Positions 25,602 to 33,640 of a stretch of DNA of 64,000 nucleotides are shown here, one piece after another. Location: contig NZ_JAIBOA010000002.1 in the NCBI RefSeq assembly GCF_019458805.1, positions 124,001-188,000 on the forward strand, read 5' to 3'. The notes under the pieces are model-generated. The model saw only the letters and a program-made list of their open reading frames with translations. It had not been told where the DNA came from and made no database searches. The translations under genes were made by a program, and so were the position numbers. How positions within the stretch are numbered: position 1 is the first letter of the stretch; each line of letters starts with the position of its first letter. The stretch comes from Actinomadura parmotrematis. Its GTDB lineage: Bacteria > Actinomycetota > Actinomycetes > Streptosporangiales > Streptosporangiaceae.

Positions 25602-25659
25602 GGGCGTCCCTCCGCGGCAGATGGCGTAGAACGGGATTCTAGGCAGCGGCCGGGACCGG

Positions 25660-26016
25660 TCAGGCGCGGGCCTCGGGGAACAGCCGCTCCACCAGGTCGC
25701 GGCGCCAGCGCTGGACGTCGCGGGCCCGCCCGGCGGGCGGCAGCACGGCGAGGCCGCCGCGGTCGGCGGCGAGCAGCACCGCCACCCCCTCGCCCACCTC
25801 GACCTCGGCGGGGCCCGCCAGGCCGGACGCGGCCATCCGCTGCGCGACGAGGCCAAGCACCCGCGCCCAGCCCTGGCCGAGATAGGGCGGCAGGCCGGTG
25901 GTGCGCAGCTCGGGCAGGCCGCGGGCGGCGAGGCCGAGAGTGCGCAGCTCCAGGCCGTCCGGCCGCTCGGTTCCGACGATCCTGACCTCGGCGCGCGCGC
26001 CGCCACCCTCGCTCAT
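25660..26016 (-). CDS. Conserved hypothetical protein (118 aa)
   Basis: The product starts at ATG 26016, 7 bases after a minus-strand TACGGT (leaderless). It has an alternating beta pattern (ARAEVRIVGTERPDGLELR) and ends with a charged helix (RDVQRWRRDLVERLFPEARA). There are no Cys residues, signal peptide or membrane segment. I do not recognise the family. An upstream in-frame start at 26109 would add a low-complexity Arg/Pro stretch and is rejected. It is divergent from the methyltransferase gene. Confidence 0.65.
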   Translation of the reverse strand: MSEGGGARAEVRIVGTERPDGLELRTLGLAARGLPELRTTGLPPYLGQGWARVLGLVAQRMAASGLAGPAEVEVGEGVAVLLAADRGGLAVLPPAGRARDVQRWRRDLVERLFPEARA

Positions 26017-26123
26017 GGCCACGACCGTACCGGGACCGCGCGCCGGCCCTCGCCGGGCGGGGCCGCGGCGGGCCCCGGACGGCGGATGGACCCCTCCGCA
26101 CACCATCACCGGGGTTATCCAGA

Positions 26124-26129
26124 TAAATT
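26124..26129 (+). promoter_or_regulatory. -10 box of a leaderless promoter (methyltransferase)
   Basis: TAAATT lies 6 bases before GTG 26136 and is AT-rich against a >70% GC background. Confidence 0.5.
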
Positions 26130-26135
26130 ACGACC

Positions 26136-26912
26136 GTGCATTGGGCCGTGACGACGTACGACACCGCGTTCGGGTACGTCTCCGCGCACGGCGCGCCGCT
26201 GGTCGACCTGCTCGACCCGCAGCCCGGCGAGAAGATCATCGATCTGGGCTGCGGCACCGGCGCGTTCGCCGCGGAGATCGCCGAGCGCGGCGCGGCGGTG
26301 CTCGGCATCGACGGATCGCCGGAGATGATCGCGCAGGCGAAGGCGCTGCATCCGGAGCTGTCGTTCGCCATCGACGACGCGCACTGCTTCACCACCAGCG
26401 AGTCCTTCGACGCGGTCGCCTCCAACGCGGCGCTGCACTGGATGACCCGCGACCCCGACGCCGTGATCGCGCGCGTCCACGAGTCGCTGCGCCCCGGCGG
26501 CCGGTTCGTCGGCGAGCTCGGCGGCGAGGGCAACTGCGCCGAGCTCATCGTGGCGATGCAGACGGCCTGGCGGGTGTTCGGCCTGTCCGAACCCGAGCTG
26601 CCCTGGTACTTCCCGAGCCCCGCCGAGTACGCGGGCCGGCTGGAGGAGGGCGGCTTCACCGTCCGCCTCCTGGAGCACGCCGAGCGGCCGTCGCGGATGG
26701 TGGAGGGCCCGAACGGCGCCGCCGACTGGATCCGCGTCTACGCCCCCGGCGCGCTCGCCGAGGTCCCGCCCGAACTGGTCGAGCCGCTGCTGCAACGCGT
26801 CAACGACCTCGCCGCCCCGGCCCTGCGCCGCGAGTCGGGCTGGGTCGCCGACTACGTCCGCCTCCGCTTCGCCGCCGTCCGCAAGGCCGACGGCAGCAGC
26901 AGCGTCTACTGA
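26136..26912 (+). CDS. SAM-dependent methyltransferase (class I)
   Basis: The 258-residue protein has motif I IIDLGCGTGAFAAEI, the acidic motif II AVLGIDGSPEMIAQAKAL, and the post-I region DAVASNAALHWMTRDPD followed by LRPGGRFVGELGG. The layout resembles trans-aconitate 2-methyltransferase, but I would not assign that substrate. GTG 26136 lies 6 bases after TAAATT (26124-26129), so the transcript is probably leaderless. A large palindrome follows the stop and could end transcription. Confidence 0.85.
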   Translation: MHWAVTTYDTAFGYVSAHGAPLVDLLDPQPGEKIIDLGCGTGAFAAEIAERGAAVLGIDGSPEMIAQAKALHPELSFAIDDAHCFTTSESFDAVASNAALHWMTRDPDAVIARVHESLRPGGRFVGELGGEGNCAELIVAMQTAWRVFGLSEPELPWYFPSPAEYAGRLEEGGFTVRLLEHAERPSRMVEGPNGAADWIRVYAPGALAEVPPELVEPLLQRVNDLAAPALRRESGWVADYVRLRFAAVRKADGSSSVY

Positions 26913-26932
26913 CCGCCCGGTCACCACTCGTC

Positions 26933-26988
26933 GACTTGCGGCGTGTTGCGCTTCTGGAGCGCTCCAAAAGCGCAACACGCCGCAAGTC
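26933..26988. repeat. 56-base near-perfect palindrome
   Basis: Two 21-base arms (GACTTGCGGCGTGTTGCGCTT at 26933-26953 without its last base, and its complement ending 26988) flank an inner TGGAGC/GCTCCA, with one mismatched pair (26954/26967) and no loop. It lies 20 bases after the methyltransferase stop and 49 bases before the next gene. It could be a terminator or a REP-like mobile palindrome. No second copy was seen in this window. Confidence 0.8.
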
Positions 26989-27037
26989 AACGCGGAGCGA
27001 CCAGGTGGTCATGGGGTGGGGAATTAGGGTGGCGGGC

Positions 27038-27724
27038 ATGCTGCGACTGGTCGATTCTCGCTCTGGACAGGCCGCCGAACTGCCCGCGGGGCGGGTGCTG
27101 CGGGTCGGGCTGCCCGGGCCGGTGACGTTGCGGGCGCTGGTCGTCGCCGACGTGCTCGCGCGGGTCGCCGGGCGCGGCAGGCGCCAGGTCCGGGTGACCG
27201 CGGCGCCGGAGTTCGCCGTGCACGACCAGGACTGGAGCGACTACGGCATCCGCCCGTTCGCGGTGGAGGACGCGCCGGCCGGCGACCTGGCGGTGGTGAC
27301 GGGAGGCGGCGGGGACGGGCGCGCGGTCGAGGTCGCGCCGGTGGCCGAGGAGGCCGGCTGGTACGCGCTCATGGCGAACGCCAGCCTCGATCCGCTCGGC
27401 GTGCGGCTCGCGCTGCTGGAGGTCCCCTACGGGACGCCGTTCACGCTGACCTCCGCCGGTCTCATCGCGGCGGTGGAGCGCTTGGAGCGGCTGCGCGGGT
27501 CCGTCGCGGAGTGGGCGACGCAGCCGGGCCGTCCCCTGGACCGCGGCTATGTGGACGAGGCCGAGGCGGCGTTCGCCGACGACCTCGACACCCCGGGCGT
27601 GCTGGCGGTGCTGGACCGGCTCGCCGCCGACCCGGAGGTGCCGCCGGGCGCCAAGCTGGAGACGGTCGTGCACGTCGACCTGCTGCTCGGCCTCGACCTG
27701 GTCGCCGCCATCGGCCGCGCCTGA
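27038..27724 (+). CDS. CysS-like protein lacking the catalytic core (228 aa)
   Basis: The N-terminus (MLRLVDSRSGQAAELPAG, then a Rossmann-like stretch) and the C-terminus (FADDLDTPGVLAVLDRLAAD, then DLLLGLDLVAAIGRA) resemble the first strand and the DALR-type helical domain of cysteinyl-tRNA synthetase. The HIGH and KMSKS motifs, the zinc Cys residues and the anticodon-binding part are absent. It cannot charge tRNA by itself. It may be a regulatory or moonlighting paralogue. Start ATG 27038 lies 7 bases after TAGGGT (leaderless). The relationship is my reading of short motifs. Confidence 0.6.
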   Translation: MLRLVDSRSGQAAELPAGRVLRVGLPGPVTLRALVVADVLARVAGRGRRQVRVTAAPEFAVHDQDWSDYGIRPFAVEDAPAGDLAVVTGGGGDGRAVEVAPVAEEAGWYALMANASLDPLGVRLALLEVPYGTPFTLTSAGLIAAVERLERLRGSVAEWATQPGRPLDRGYVDEAEAAFADDLDTPGVLAVLDRLAADPEVPPGAKLETVVHVDLLLGLDLVAAIGRA

Positions 27725-27809
27725 GCGGGCGGATCGGGACGTTCCGCCGTCCTGGCCTGCGGGCCGCCGCGCCGTCGCTACCGTGCCTGGCGACCCCCCA
27801 GGAGGACCG

Positions 27810-28340
27810 ATGGCGTTGCGCAGGACCGCGCCGCCCGCAGCGGCGCTCTTGTTCGCGGCGGGCTGCTCGCTGCCGCCCCCGGCCTCGGGCGCGCTGCAGC
27901 CGTCCGGGACGAACGGGGCCGCCGCCACCGTCCGCGGTAGTGCGGCGGCGGACGGCACGCCCGTCCTGGACGCCTACCGCCGCTTCCACGAGGTGTTCGA
28001 GTACAGCCTGGCGACCGGCGACGCCGGGCGGGTCCGGCAGGCCGCGACGGGCGCGGCGGCCGCGCGGCTGCTGACGGCGCTGCGGGCCAACCGCCGCGCG
28101 GGCGTGGTGCAGCGCGGGCACTCGGTGCCGCACCCGCAGCTTCGCGCAGCGCGGGCCGCGTCCGCCGACGTGGTGGACTGCGTGACGACGTCGGGGCTGT
28201 GGACGTACCGCGCCGCCACCGGCGCCCGCGTGGGACGCGCGCCGAAGGCGGGCCGCTACCTGCTGTACGCGCGGCTGGTGCGGGCGAAGGGCGCTTGGAA
28301 GGTCGCGCTCGTCACCTACCCGGAGGACCCGCGATGCTGA
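27810..28340 (+). CDS. Lipoprotein, cassette 1 member A (paralogue of 33641-34300)
   Basis: The 176-residue product starts at ATG 27810 after GGAGG and has a lipobox (LLFAAGC, Cys ~19). The mature part has VLDAYRRFHEVFEYSLATGD, then DVVDCVTTSGLWTYRAATGA, and ends in Cys. The same order (VLDAYRAYQ, ISDCL, YSAKTGKR, WKVS, final Cys) occurs in the gene at 33641, so they are paralogues. The fold looks like a small alpha+beta NTF2-type domain (inferred). Its last 7 bases overlap the start of the cassette-1 secreted protein gene, so they are coupled. Function unknown. Confidence 0.75.
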   Translation: MALRRTAPPAAALLFAAGCSLPPPASGALQPSGTNGAAATVRGSAAADGTPVLDAYRRFHEVFEYSLATGDAGRVRQAATGAAAARLLTALRANRRAGVVQRGHSVPHPQLRAARAASADVVDCVTTSGLWTYRAATGARVGRAPKAGRYLLYARLVRAKGAWKVALVTYPEDPRC

Positions 28341-29041
28341 CCGTCCTGCTCACCGCCGCCGCCGCGCTCGCCGTCCCGGTCGACGCCGGATGCACGCGGA
28401 CGAACGGCTGGCTGTGCAGCGTCGGCGCGTCGTCGCCCGGCCACCATCAGGCGGCCGCGCCCGCCCCCGGCAGCGGCGGCCAAGCGCGCGCGGACGCGGT
28501 GCCGCAGATCGAGGTCGTGCCGATGTGCGGGCCGACCGGCGGCGCCGACCACTGCATCACGCTGCCGGAGGCGCCGCGCACGCCGACCGCCGACGTCGTC
28601 CAGATGGCCCGGGACGCCTTCTACCTGCCTCCCCCGCGCCCGCGCACGAGCCCGGCCCGGCGCACTTTCGTGCGGCTGCCCACCTACCTGTGGATCGAGG
28701 GGGCGGCCTGGGGAGAGCGGCGCGCGTCCGTGGCGGTGGACGGGCAGCGGGTCACGATGACCGGCCGCCCGCAGCGCGTCCAGTGGGACCTGGGCGAGAC
28801 CACCCTCACCTGCGACGGTCCCGGGACGCCCTACGCGCGCGGGGTGGTGTCCTCGTGCGCGCACGCGTACCAGCGCGCCTCGGCGCGGCCCTACACCGTC
28901 ACGGCGACCGTCTACTACTCGGTGCGCTGGACGTGCACGGGCGCGTGTGACTCCCCCGGCGGCGACCTCGGCCCGCTCGGAGCCACCGGACGGGTGCCGC
29001 TGTCGGTCGCCGAGATACAGACCACCGCCGACGGCGGCTGA
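28334..29041 (+). CDS. Secreted beta-domain protein, cassette 1 member B (paralogue of 34359-35102)
   Basis: The 235-residue product has a signal peptide (MLTVLLTAAAALAVPVDA, SPase I type), a low-complexity Ala/Pro/Gly part, and a C-terminal ~130-residue domain. Landmarks of the domain are FVRLPTYLWIEG, VQWDLGETTLTCDGPGTPY, AYQRASARPYTVTATVYYSV, RWTCTGACDSPGG and LSVAEIQT. Paired cysteines suggest disulfides. The domain resembles the beta-sandwich (PKD-like) secreted proteins of streptomycetes that carry RLPTWLW and VTCDGPG. It is exported and probably surface-associated. It overlaps the lipoprotein gene by 7 bases. Confidence 0.75.
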   Translation: MLTVLLTAAAALAVPVDAGCTRTNGWLCSVGASSPGHHQAAAPAPGSGGQARADAVPQIEVVPMCGPTGGADHCITLPEAPRTPTADVVQMARDAFYLPPPRPRTSPARRTFVRLPTYLWIEGAAWGERRASVAVDGQRVTMTGRPQRVQWDLGETTLTCDGPGTPYARGVVSSCAHAYQRASARPYTVTATVYYSVRWTCTGACDSPGGDLGPLGATGRVPLSVAEIQTTADGG

Positions 29042-29050
29042 GGCGCGCCG

Positions 29051-30928
29051 TCAGCCCGTCTCGACGACCGACCCGTCGTGCAGCAGCTCGTTGAACGAGC
29101 GGGCGAAAATGTAGGCGACGCCGCCGCCCGGCTGCCCGAACCACGGCACGGCCGTCCCGGTGACCGCGCGGACGGGCCGCCGCAGCCGGTACGCCCGGCG
29201 GGGCCGGTCCTTCCACTCGGGCGGCAGCGACCTCCGCTCGAACGGCGTGTGCTCGGCGTAGGCGACGTTCCCGTCGGGCTCGCCGTGGCGGTCCACGACC
29301 GTCCCGACGGGCACCTCCACCTCGCGGGCGCCCCGGAACAGCGTCGCGGGCGGCTCGCCCGCCAGCGGCGCGATGAGGCGGCGCCGCGCGGGCGTCAGCA
29401 GGCAGCGGCCGACGAGGTGCGCGGCGGCGTCGTCGGGGGCGTCGAAGACGACCTCCTTGAACCGCTCCCCGCCCGCCTGCTTGAACACCGCCCAGCGGCC
29501 GTCCTCGGCGACCAGGCACCAGGCGCCGTCCGCGGTCGCGCCGACGCTGTAGGCGGCCTCGTCCACGCCGAGGTCGGCGAGGCGCTGCACGGCGCGGGCC
29601 GGCCAGTCGGTGCGGAGGCGCGGCGGCTCGGCACGGCCGGTGGCGGCGGCGATCGCGGCGGCCATCGCCTCCTCGGACACCTCCGGGACGGTGTGGCCGT
29701 TCGCGCGGATGTGCTCCACCAGGTCGGGTTCGGGCGGCACGCCGTGCTCGGCGAGGTAGTAGGCGACCGCGCCCGTCCACGTCCAGCGGCCGTCCGTGCG
29801 GACGGTGAGCGGCACCAGGTCGCCGCGCCCCGGGTCCATCTGGTCGGGGCCGGTGGAGCGGGCGACGAGGACGACCGGCGCGCTCCACAGGTAGTCCAGG
29901 ACTTTGCGGACCTCCTCGTCGGGGACGGCGGGCCGCGTCACCGACGGGTCGTCGCCGTCCGGGCCGACGTGGTCGAACACGCGCGCCCGCCGGACGCCCT
30001 CGGCGCGCGGCGCGGGCCCGGCGGGCGCGGGACCCTCGGCGGTGCCGTCGGCGCGGCGCAGGATCGCCGCCATCCACTCCGGCGGGTCCGGGCGCGGGAA
30101 GCGCTCCAGCTCGCGCCGCACGTCGGCGGCGACCGGCGGCCGGTTCCAGGGCGGCCCGGCGTCGCGGGTGTAGGACGCGCGGCAGCGCACCGCGCCCTCG
30201 TCGTAGAGGATCTCGAAGTCCATCCGCGACCAGGCGCCGCCCTGCGCGGCGCGCAGCCGGTCCAGCAGCAGCCCGAAGGCGGGCGGCGGCGTCCAGTCGA
30301 CGGTGCCGCCGTCGGCGAGGTAGGCGAGCGGCGGCGGGAACTCCACGTGGCCGCCGCACGCCTGGTAGAAGCCGACGATCTTGCGCCAGAGCGGCGGCGC
30401 CTGGTCGGCGGCCAGCAGCGGCAGCCGGTGCGTCAGCACCTCCATCTGCTGCGCGGCGTCGAGGGGCTCGGCGCCCTCGTCCACGCCCTCCCCGGGGTAG
30501 GACGGCTCGCGGCCCGCCTGGCGCTCGCGCAGCCACTCGGGGACGTGCGCGCCGTCGCGGGGCAGCACGATCTGGTCGCGCGTCCACACGTCGGGCGACG
30601 GCGGCGGATCCCAGAGCGGGTCGACGTCGTAGTTGTAGTAGGGCTGCGCGGTGCCGTGCTCGACCAGGAACGTCGCCGAGAACCAGGTGCCCTGCTCGGA
30701 GATGTACTGGGCGCGCCGCAGGTCGCCGAGCAGCTCGGCGAGGCCGCCGGGCGGCGTGTCGGCGGTGATGATGCGGTCGTCGTCGGTGAGCGCGGTCAGC
30801 GCGAGCCTGGACTCGGCGACCGTCGCCAGGCAGCGCAGCGCGAGGCGCCGCCAGCCGGGCGGGCCGTTCTCCCGCACCAGCCCGACGATCCGCTCCTCCA
30901 GCTCGGCGATCCGGTCCTGTCCCGCCAC
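29051..30928 (-). CDS. TNT-domain (NAD glycohydrolase toxin-like) protein with immunity-like repeats
   Basis: The 625-residue protein starts at GTG 30928 (GGGGAGG upstream). The last ~90 residues match the TNT domain of mycobacterial CpnT: VDRHGEPDGN, HTPFERRSLPPEW, then TAVPWFGQPGGGVAYIFAR with the conserved Gln expected in catalysis. The N-terminal ~300 residues contain two copies of a motif seen in YezG/DUF600 immunity proteins: YNYDVDPLWDPPPSPDVW with LPRDGAHVPEWLRE, and later YTRDAGPPWNRPPVAAD with FPRPDPPEWMAAIL. There is no signal peptide. It is convergent with cassette 1, 9 bases from its stop. Confidence 0.72.
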   Translation of the reverse strand: MAGQDRIAELEERIVGLVRENGPPGWRRLALRCLATVAESRLALTALTDDDRIITADTPPGGLAELLGDLRRAQYISEQGTWFSATFLVEHGTAQPYYNYDVDPLWDPPPSPDVWTRDQIVLPRDGAHVPEWLRERQAGREPSYPGEGVDEGAEPLDAAQQMEVLTHRLPLLAADQAPPLWRKIVGFYQACGGHVEFPPPLAYLADGGTVDWTPPPAFGLLLDRLRAAQGGAWSRMDFEILYDEGAVRCRASYTRDAGPPWNRPPVAADVRRELERFPRPDPPEWMAAILRRADGTAEGPAPAGPAPRAEGVRRARVFDHVGPDGDDPSVTRPAVPDEEVRKVLDYLWSAPVVLVARSTGPDQMDPGRGDLVPLTVRTDGRWTWTGAVAYYLAEHGVPPEPDLVEHIRANGHTVPEVSEEAMAAAIAAATGRAEPPRLRTDWPARAVQRLADLGVDEAAYSVGATADGAWCLVAEDGRWAVFKQAGGERFKEVVFDAPDDAAAHLVGRCLLTPARRRLIAPLAGEPPATLFRGAREVEVPVGTVVDRHGEPDGNVAYAEHTPFERRSLPPEWKDRPRRAYRLRRPVRAVTGTAVPWFGQPGGGVAYIFARSFNELLHDGSVVETG

Positions 30929-31017
30929 GCACGCCTCCCCTCGCGCCGCTTCGCAGCGTATCCGGGACGCGCCGCGCTCCGGCCCGCCGCGCGTCCCCAC
31001 CACGCCGCGCCGTCCTC

Positions 31018-31023
31018 TAGCGT
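31018..31023 (+). promoter_or_regulatory. -10 box of a leaderless promoter (hydrolase)
   Basis: TAGCGT lies 6 bases before ATG 31030 with no ribosome binding site. Confidence 0.45.
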
Positions 31024-31029
31024 CGGTGC

Positions 31030-32139
31030 ATGAGCACCCGGACCCGGCGTCTCGCCCTTTTCAGCGCCCTCGCCGCCGTGCTCCTGGCGGTCTCGGCGAC
31101 GGCGGGGATCGGCTGGTACTTCTCCGGCGTCGCCACCGAGGTGTCGCACACCTCCGACTACGACCTCACCGTGCGGGCGTCCGCGCCGGGCACCGTCACC
31201 CTCCCGCGGACCGCGACCACCGCGCGTCCGGGCACCTGGGGCCTGTCGTGGCCGGGCGGGCACGCGGTGCTCGGCGCCGTCACCGCGACCGCGCGCGATT
31301 CCGTCACCCGCGCCGTCGCGTCGGGGACGCCGCCGGCCCCGGGCACGCGGGCGACCATCGACCACTGGGTGTGGTCCGGCTCCGGGCCGGACGCGCTCGG
31401 GCTCTCGTACACGGCCGTGACGTATCCGACCGAGAACGGGGCCATGCCCGCCTGGTACCTGCCCGCCGCCGGACGCACCTGGGTCGTCGCCGTCCACGGC
31501 CACAACGCCGACAAGGCCGAGACGATGCGGGCCATGCGGACCGTGCACGCGGCGGGCCTGCCGATGCTGTCGATCGCCTACCGCAACGACGAGGGCGCGC
31601 CCGCCTCCCCCGATGGCAAGAACCACCTCGGCGACACCGAATGGCACGACGTCCGCGCGGCCGTCGCGTACGCGCGTGCGCACGGGGCGACCGGCGTCGT
31701 CCTGTACGGGTGGTCGATGGGCGGGGCGATGGCGCTGCGGACGCTGCGCGCCGAACCGTCCCTGGTGCGCGGCGTCGTCCTGGACTCGCCGGTCATGGAC
31801 TGGGACGCGACGCTGGACAAGCAGGCCGCCGCGCGCGGCCTGCCGTCCTTCGTCACCGCGGTCGCCGAACGGACGCTGGAATGGCGCATCGGCATCTCGC
31901 TGCGCGAGTGGGACCAGACGCGCTACGCGTCCTCGCTGAAGGTGCCGGTGCTGCTGTACACCGCCACCGAGGACGGAACGGTCGACAACCGGCCCGCCCT
32001 GGAATTCGCGCGGCGCGCGCCCGCCGGCCTCGTCACGCACCTCGCGGCACGCGCCGACCACACCGAGGCGTGGAACGTGGACCCGGCCGTATACGAGCGG
32101 GCCCTCGCGTCCTTCCTCAGCCGCGTCGCGCCCGCCTAA
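31030..32139 (+). CDS. Membrane-anchored alpha/beta-hydrolase
   Basis: The 369-residue protein has an N-terminal membrane anchor or uncleaved signal (LALFSALAAVLLAVSATAGI), a ~130-residue beta-rich lead, and an alpha/beta-hydrolase domain. The domain has WVVAVHGHNADKAETM, the nucleophile elbow LYGWSMGGAMALR (Ser), VLDSPVMDWD, and a C-terminal RADHTEAWN supplying His. The type resembles extracytoplasmic BEM46/YqkD-like esterases. It is predicted to lie outside the membrane. The substrate is unknown. Its stop overlaps the convergent dehydrogenase stop by 4 bases. Confidence 0.82.
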   Translation: MSTRTRRLALFSALAAVLLAVSATAGIGWYFSGVATEVSHTSDYDLTVRASAPGTVTLPRTATTARPGTWGLSWPGGHAVLGAVTATARDSVTRAVASGTPPAPGTRATIDHWVWSGSGPDALGLSYTAVTYPTENGAMPAWYLPAAGRTWVVAVHGHNADKAETMRAMRTVHAAGLPMLSIAYRNDEGAPASPDGKNHLGDTEWHDVRAAVAYARAHGATGVVLYGWSMGGAMALRTLRAEPSLVRGVVLDSPVMDWDATLDKQAAARGLPSFVTAVAERTLEWRIGISLREWDQTRYASSLKVPVLLYTATEDGTVDNRPALEFARRAPAGLVTHLAARADHTEAWNVDPAVYERALASFLSRVAPA

Positions 32140-33077
32140 CCCTCGGGCCTTACCTCCAGCAGCGTCTTGCCGATGGTGGCGCGCCGCTCGATCGCGGCAT
32201 GCGCGTCGGCGGCGCGCTCCAGAGGGAAACGCTGGCCGATGACGGGCCGGACGCGCCCGGCGGCGGCTTCGGCGAGCACGCTCTCGGTCGCGTCCCTGAC
32301 GAGCTGCGACGTCGGCCGCGCGGACACCAGCCGGACGCCGCGTCCCTCGGCCTCCGCCTCGTCAATGCCCGCCCACTGACCGGACGCGAGGCCGTAGGAG
32401 ACCATCCGGCCGCCGCCGCGCAGCCGCCCGAAGGCGGCCCGGCCCACCTCGCCGCCGACACCGTCGAACACCACGTCCACGAGCCCGACCTTCTCCGCCC
32501 ACCCGTCCTCGCGGTAGTCGACCACCTCGTCCGCGCCGAGACCGCGCGCCACGTCCAGCTTGCGGCCGCCTCCGGCCGCCGCCACGACGTGCGCGCCGCG
32601 CCCCTTGGCGAGCTGCACGAGCAGCGACCCGACCCCGCCCGCCGCCGCCTCGACGAGCACCCGCTCCCCCGCGGCGACCTCGGCGGCCCGCAGCATCATC
32701 GTCGCGGTCCGCCCGTCGGCGAGCAGCGCCACGGCGTCGTCCAGCGCCATCCCGTCCGGCACCTCGAACAGACCGGCGGCGTCCACGGCGGCGAGCTCGG
32801 CGTAACCGCCGGAACCGCCCGTCGCGCTGATGACGCGCCTGCCCAACAGCGCGGCGTCCCCCTGCACCACCGTCCCGCCGACGCCGTTGCCGGGGATGAT
32901 GGGCAGCTCGGCCTTGAACGGGCCCGGCCTGCCCGACCGGAACTGCGTCTCCACGAACGTGATGTTCGCGTAAGCGACCTCCACCAGCACCTGCCCGTCC
33001 CCGGGCACCGGATCGGGCGCGTCCCCGACGCGCAGCACCTCGGGGCCGCCGAACTCCCTCAACCACACAGCACGCAC
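32136..33077 (-). CDS. Zinc-independent quinone oxidoreductase / MDR dehydrogenase
   Basis: The 313-residue MDR protein has a GroES-like domain ([30 protein letters not shown]) and a Rossmann domain ([38 protein letters not shown] in outline). No zinc-binding Cys cluster is present. NADPH-dependent reduction of quinones or enones is the expected reaction. GTG 33077 is chosen for the GGGAGG 6 bases upstream; an ATG at 33134 would add 19 non-conserved residues. It is unlinked to the neighbours in function as far as I can see. Confidence 0.85.
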   Translation of the reverse strand: MRAVWLREFGGPEVLRVGDAPDPVPGDGQVLVEVAYANITFVETQFRSGRPGPFKAELPIIPGNGVGGTVVQGDAALLGRRVISATGGSGGYAELAAVDAAGLFEVPDGMALDDAVALLADGRTATMMLRAAEVAAGERVLVEAAAGGVGSLLVQLAKGRGAHVVAAAGGGRKLDVARGLGADEVVDYREDGWAEKVGLVDVVFDGVGGEVGRAAFGRLRGGGRMVSYGLASGQWAGIDEAEAEGRGVRLVSARPTSQLVRDATESVLAEAAAGRVRPVIGQRFPLERAADAHAAIERRATIGKTLLEVRPEG

Positions 33078-33157
33078 GCCGCGCCTCCCTTCACCTGCGG
33101 ACGAGCCTGCAACCTCAAGCCCGCTGGAGGTCAACCCGTCCGCTAACGTCGCACGCC

Positions 33158-33490
33158 ATGACCGTCGCCCGCTCCCTGCTGCTGTTCGCCCTCGCCGCCG
33201 TCGCCGAGATCGGCGGCGCCTGGCTCGTCTGGCAGGGCGTCCGCGAGCACCGCGGCGCCGCCTGGGCGGGCGCCGGCGTCGTCGCGCTCGGCCTGTACGG
33301 CTTCGTCGCGACCCTCCAGCCCGACGCCCACTTCGGCCGCATCCTGGCGGCCTACGGCGGCGTGTTCGTCGCCGGCTCCCTCGTCTGGGCCATGGTCGCC
33401 GACGGCTACCGGCCCGACCGTTTCGACCTCGCGGGCGCCGCCGTCTGCCTCGCCGGCGTCGCCGTCATCATGTACGCACCCCGCGGCTGA
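33158..33490 (+). CDS. YnfA-family membrane protein
   Basis: The 110-residue protein has four membrane helices: [20 protein letters not shown], the [19 protein letters not shown] segment, [20 protein letters not shown], and the [17 protein letters not shown] end. The family motifs [21 protein letters not shown] and DGYRPDRFD are all present. It is a small-multidrug-resistance-like UPF0060 protein of unknown transport role in the inner membrane. TAACGT (33144-33149) lies 8 bases before ATG 33158, consistent with a leaderless transcript. Confidence 0.9.
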   Translation: MTVARSLLLFALAAVAEIGGAWLVWQGVREHRGAAWAGAGVVALGLYGFVATLQPDAHFGRILAAYGGVFVAGSLVWAMVADGYRPDRFDLAGAAVCLAGVAVIMYAPRG

Positions 33491-33640
33491 CCTGCGCTGC
33501 TCCCAGAACCCCGCAAACCGCCAGCGATCACCGGGCCGTACCGGTGGAAACCTTTCCGCAACGAATGTCTTTTCTCACAACACCCCTCTCTGTAAGCTTT
33601 CGCGCGTGCTCAGCCCCGTTGTCGACTGAACGAATCAGGG

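Noticed and set aside
24729..26006. Enoyl-CoA hydratase as a 425-residue protein
   Set aside because: The extra N-terminal 135 residues are Ser/Arg/Pro-rich and antisense or upstream of the true start, which has GGAGGG before ATG 25601.
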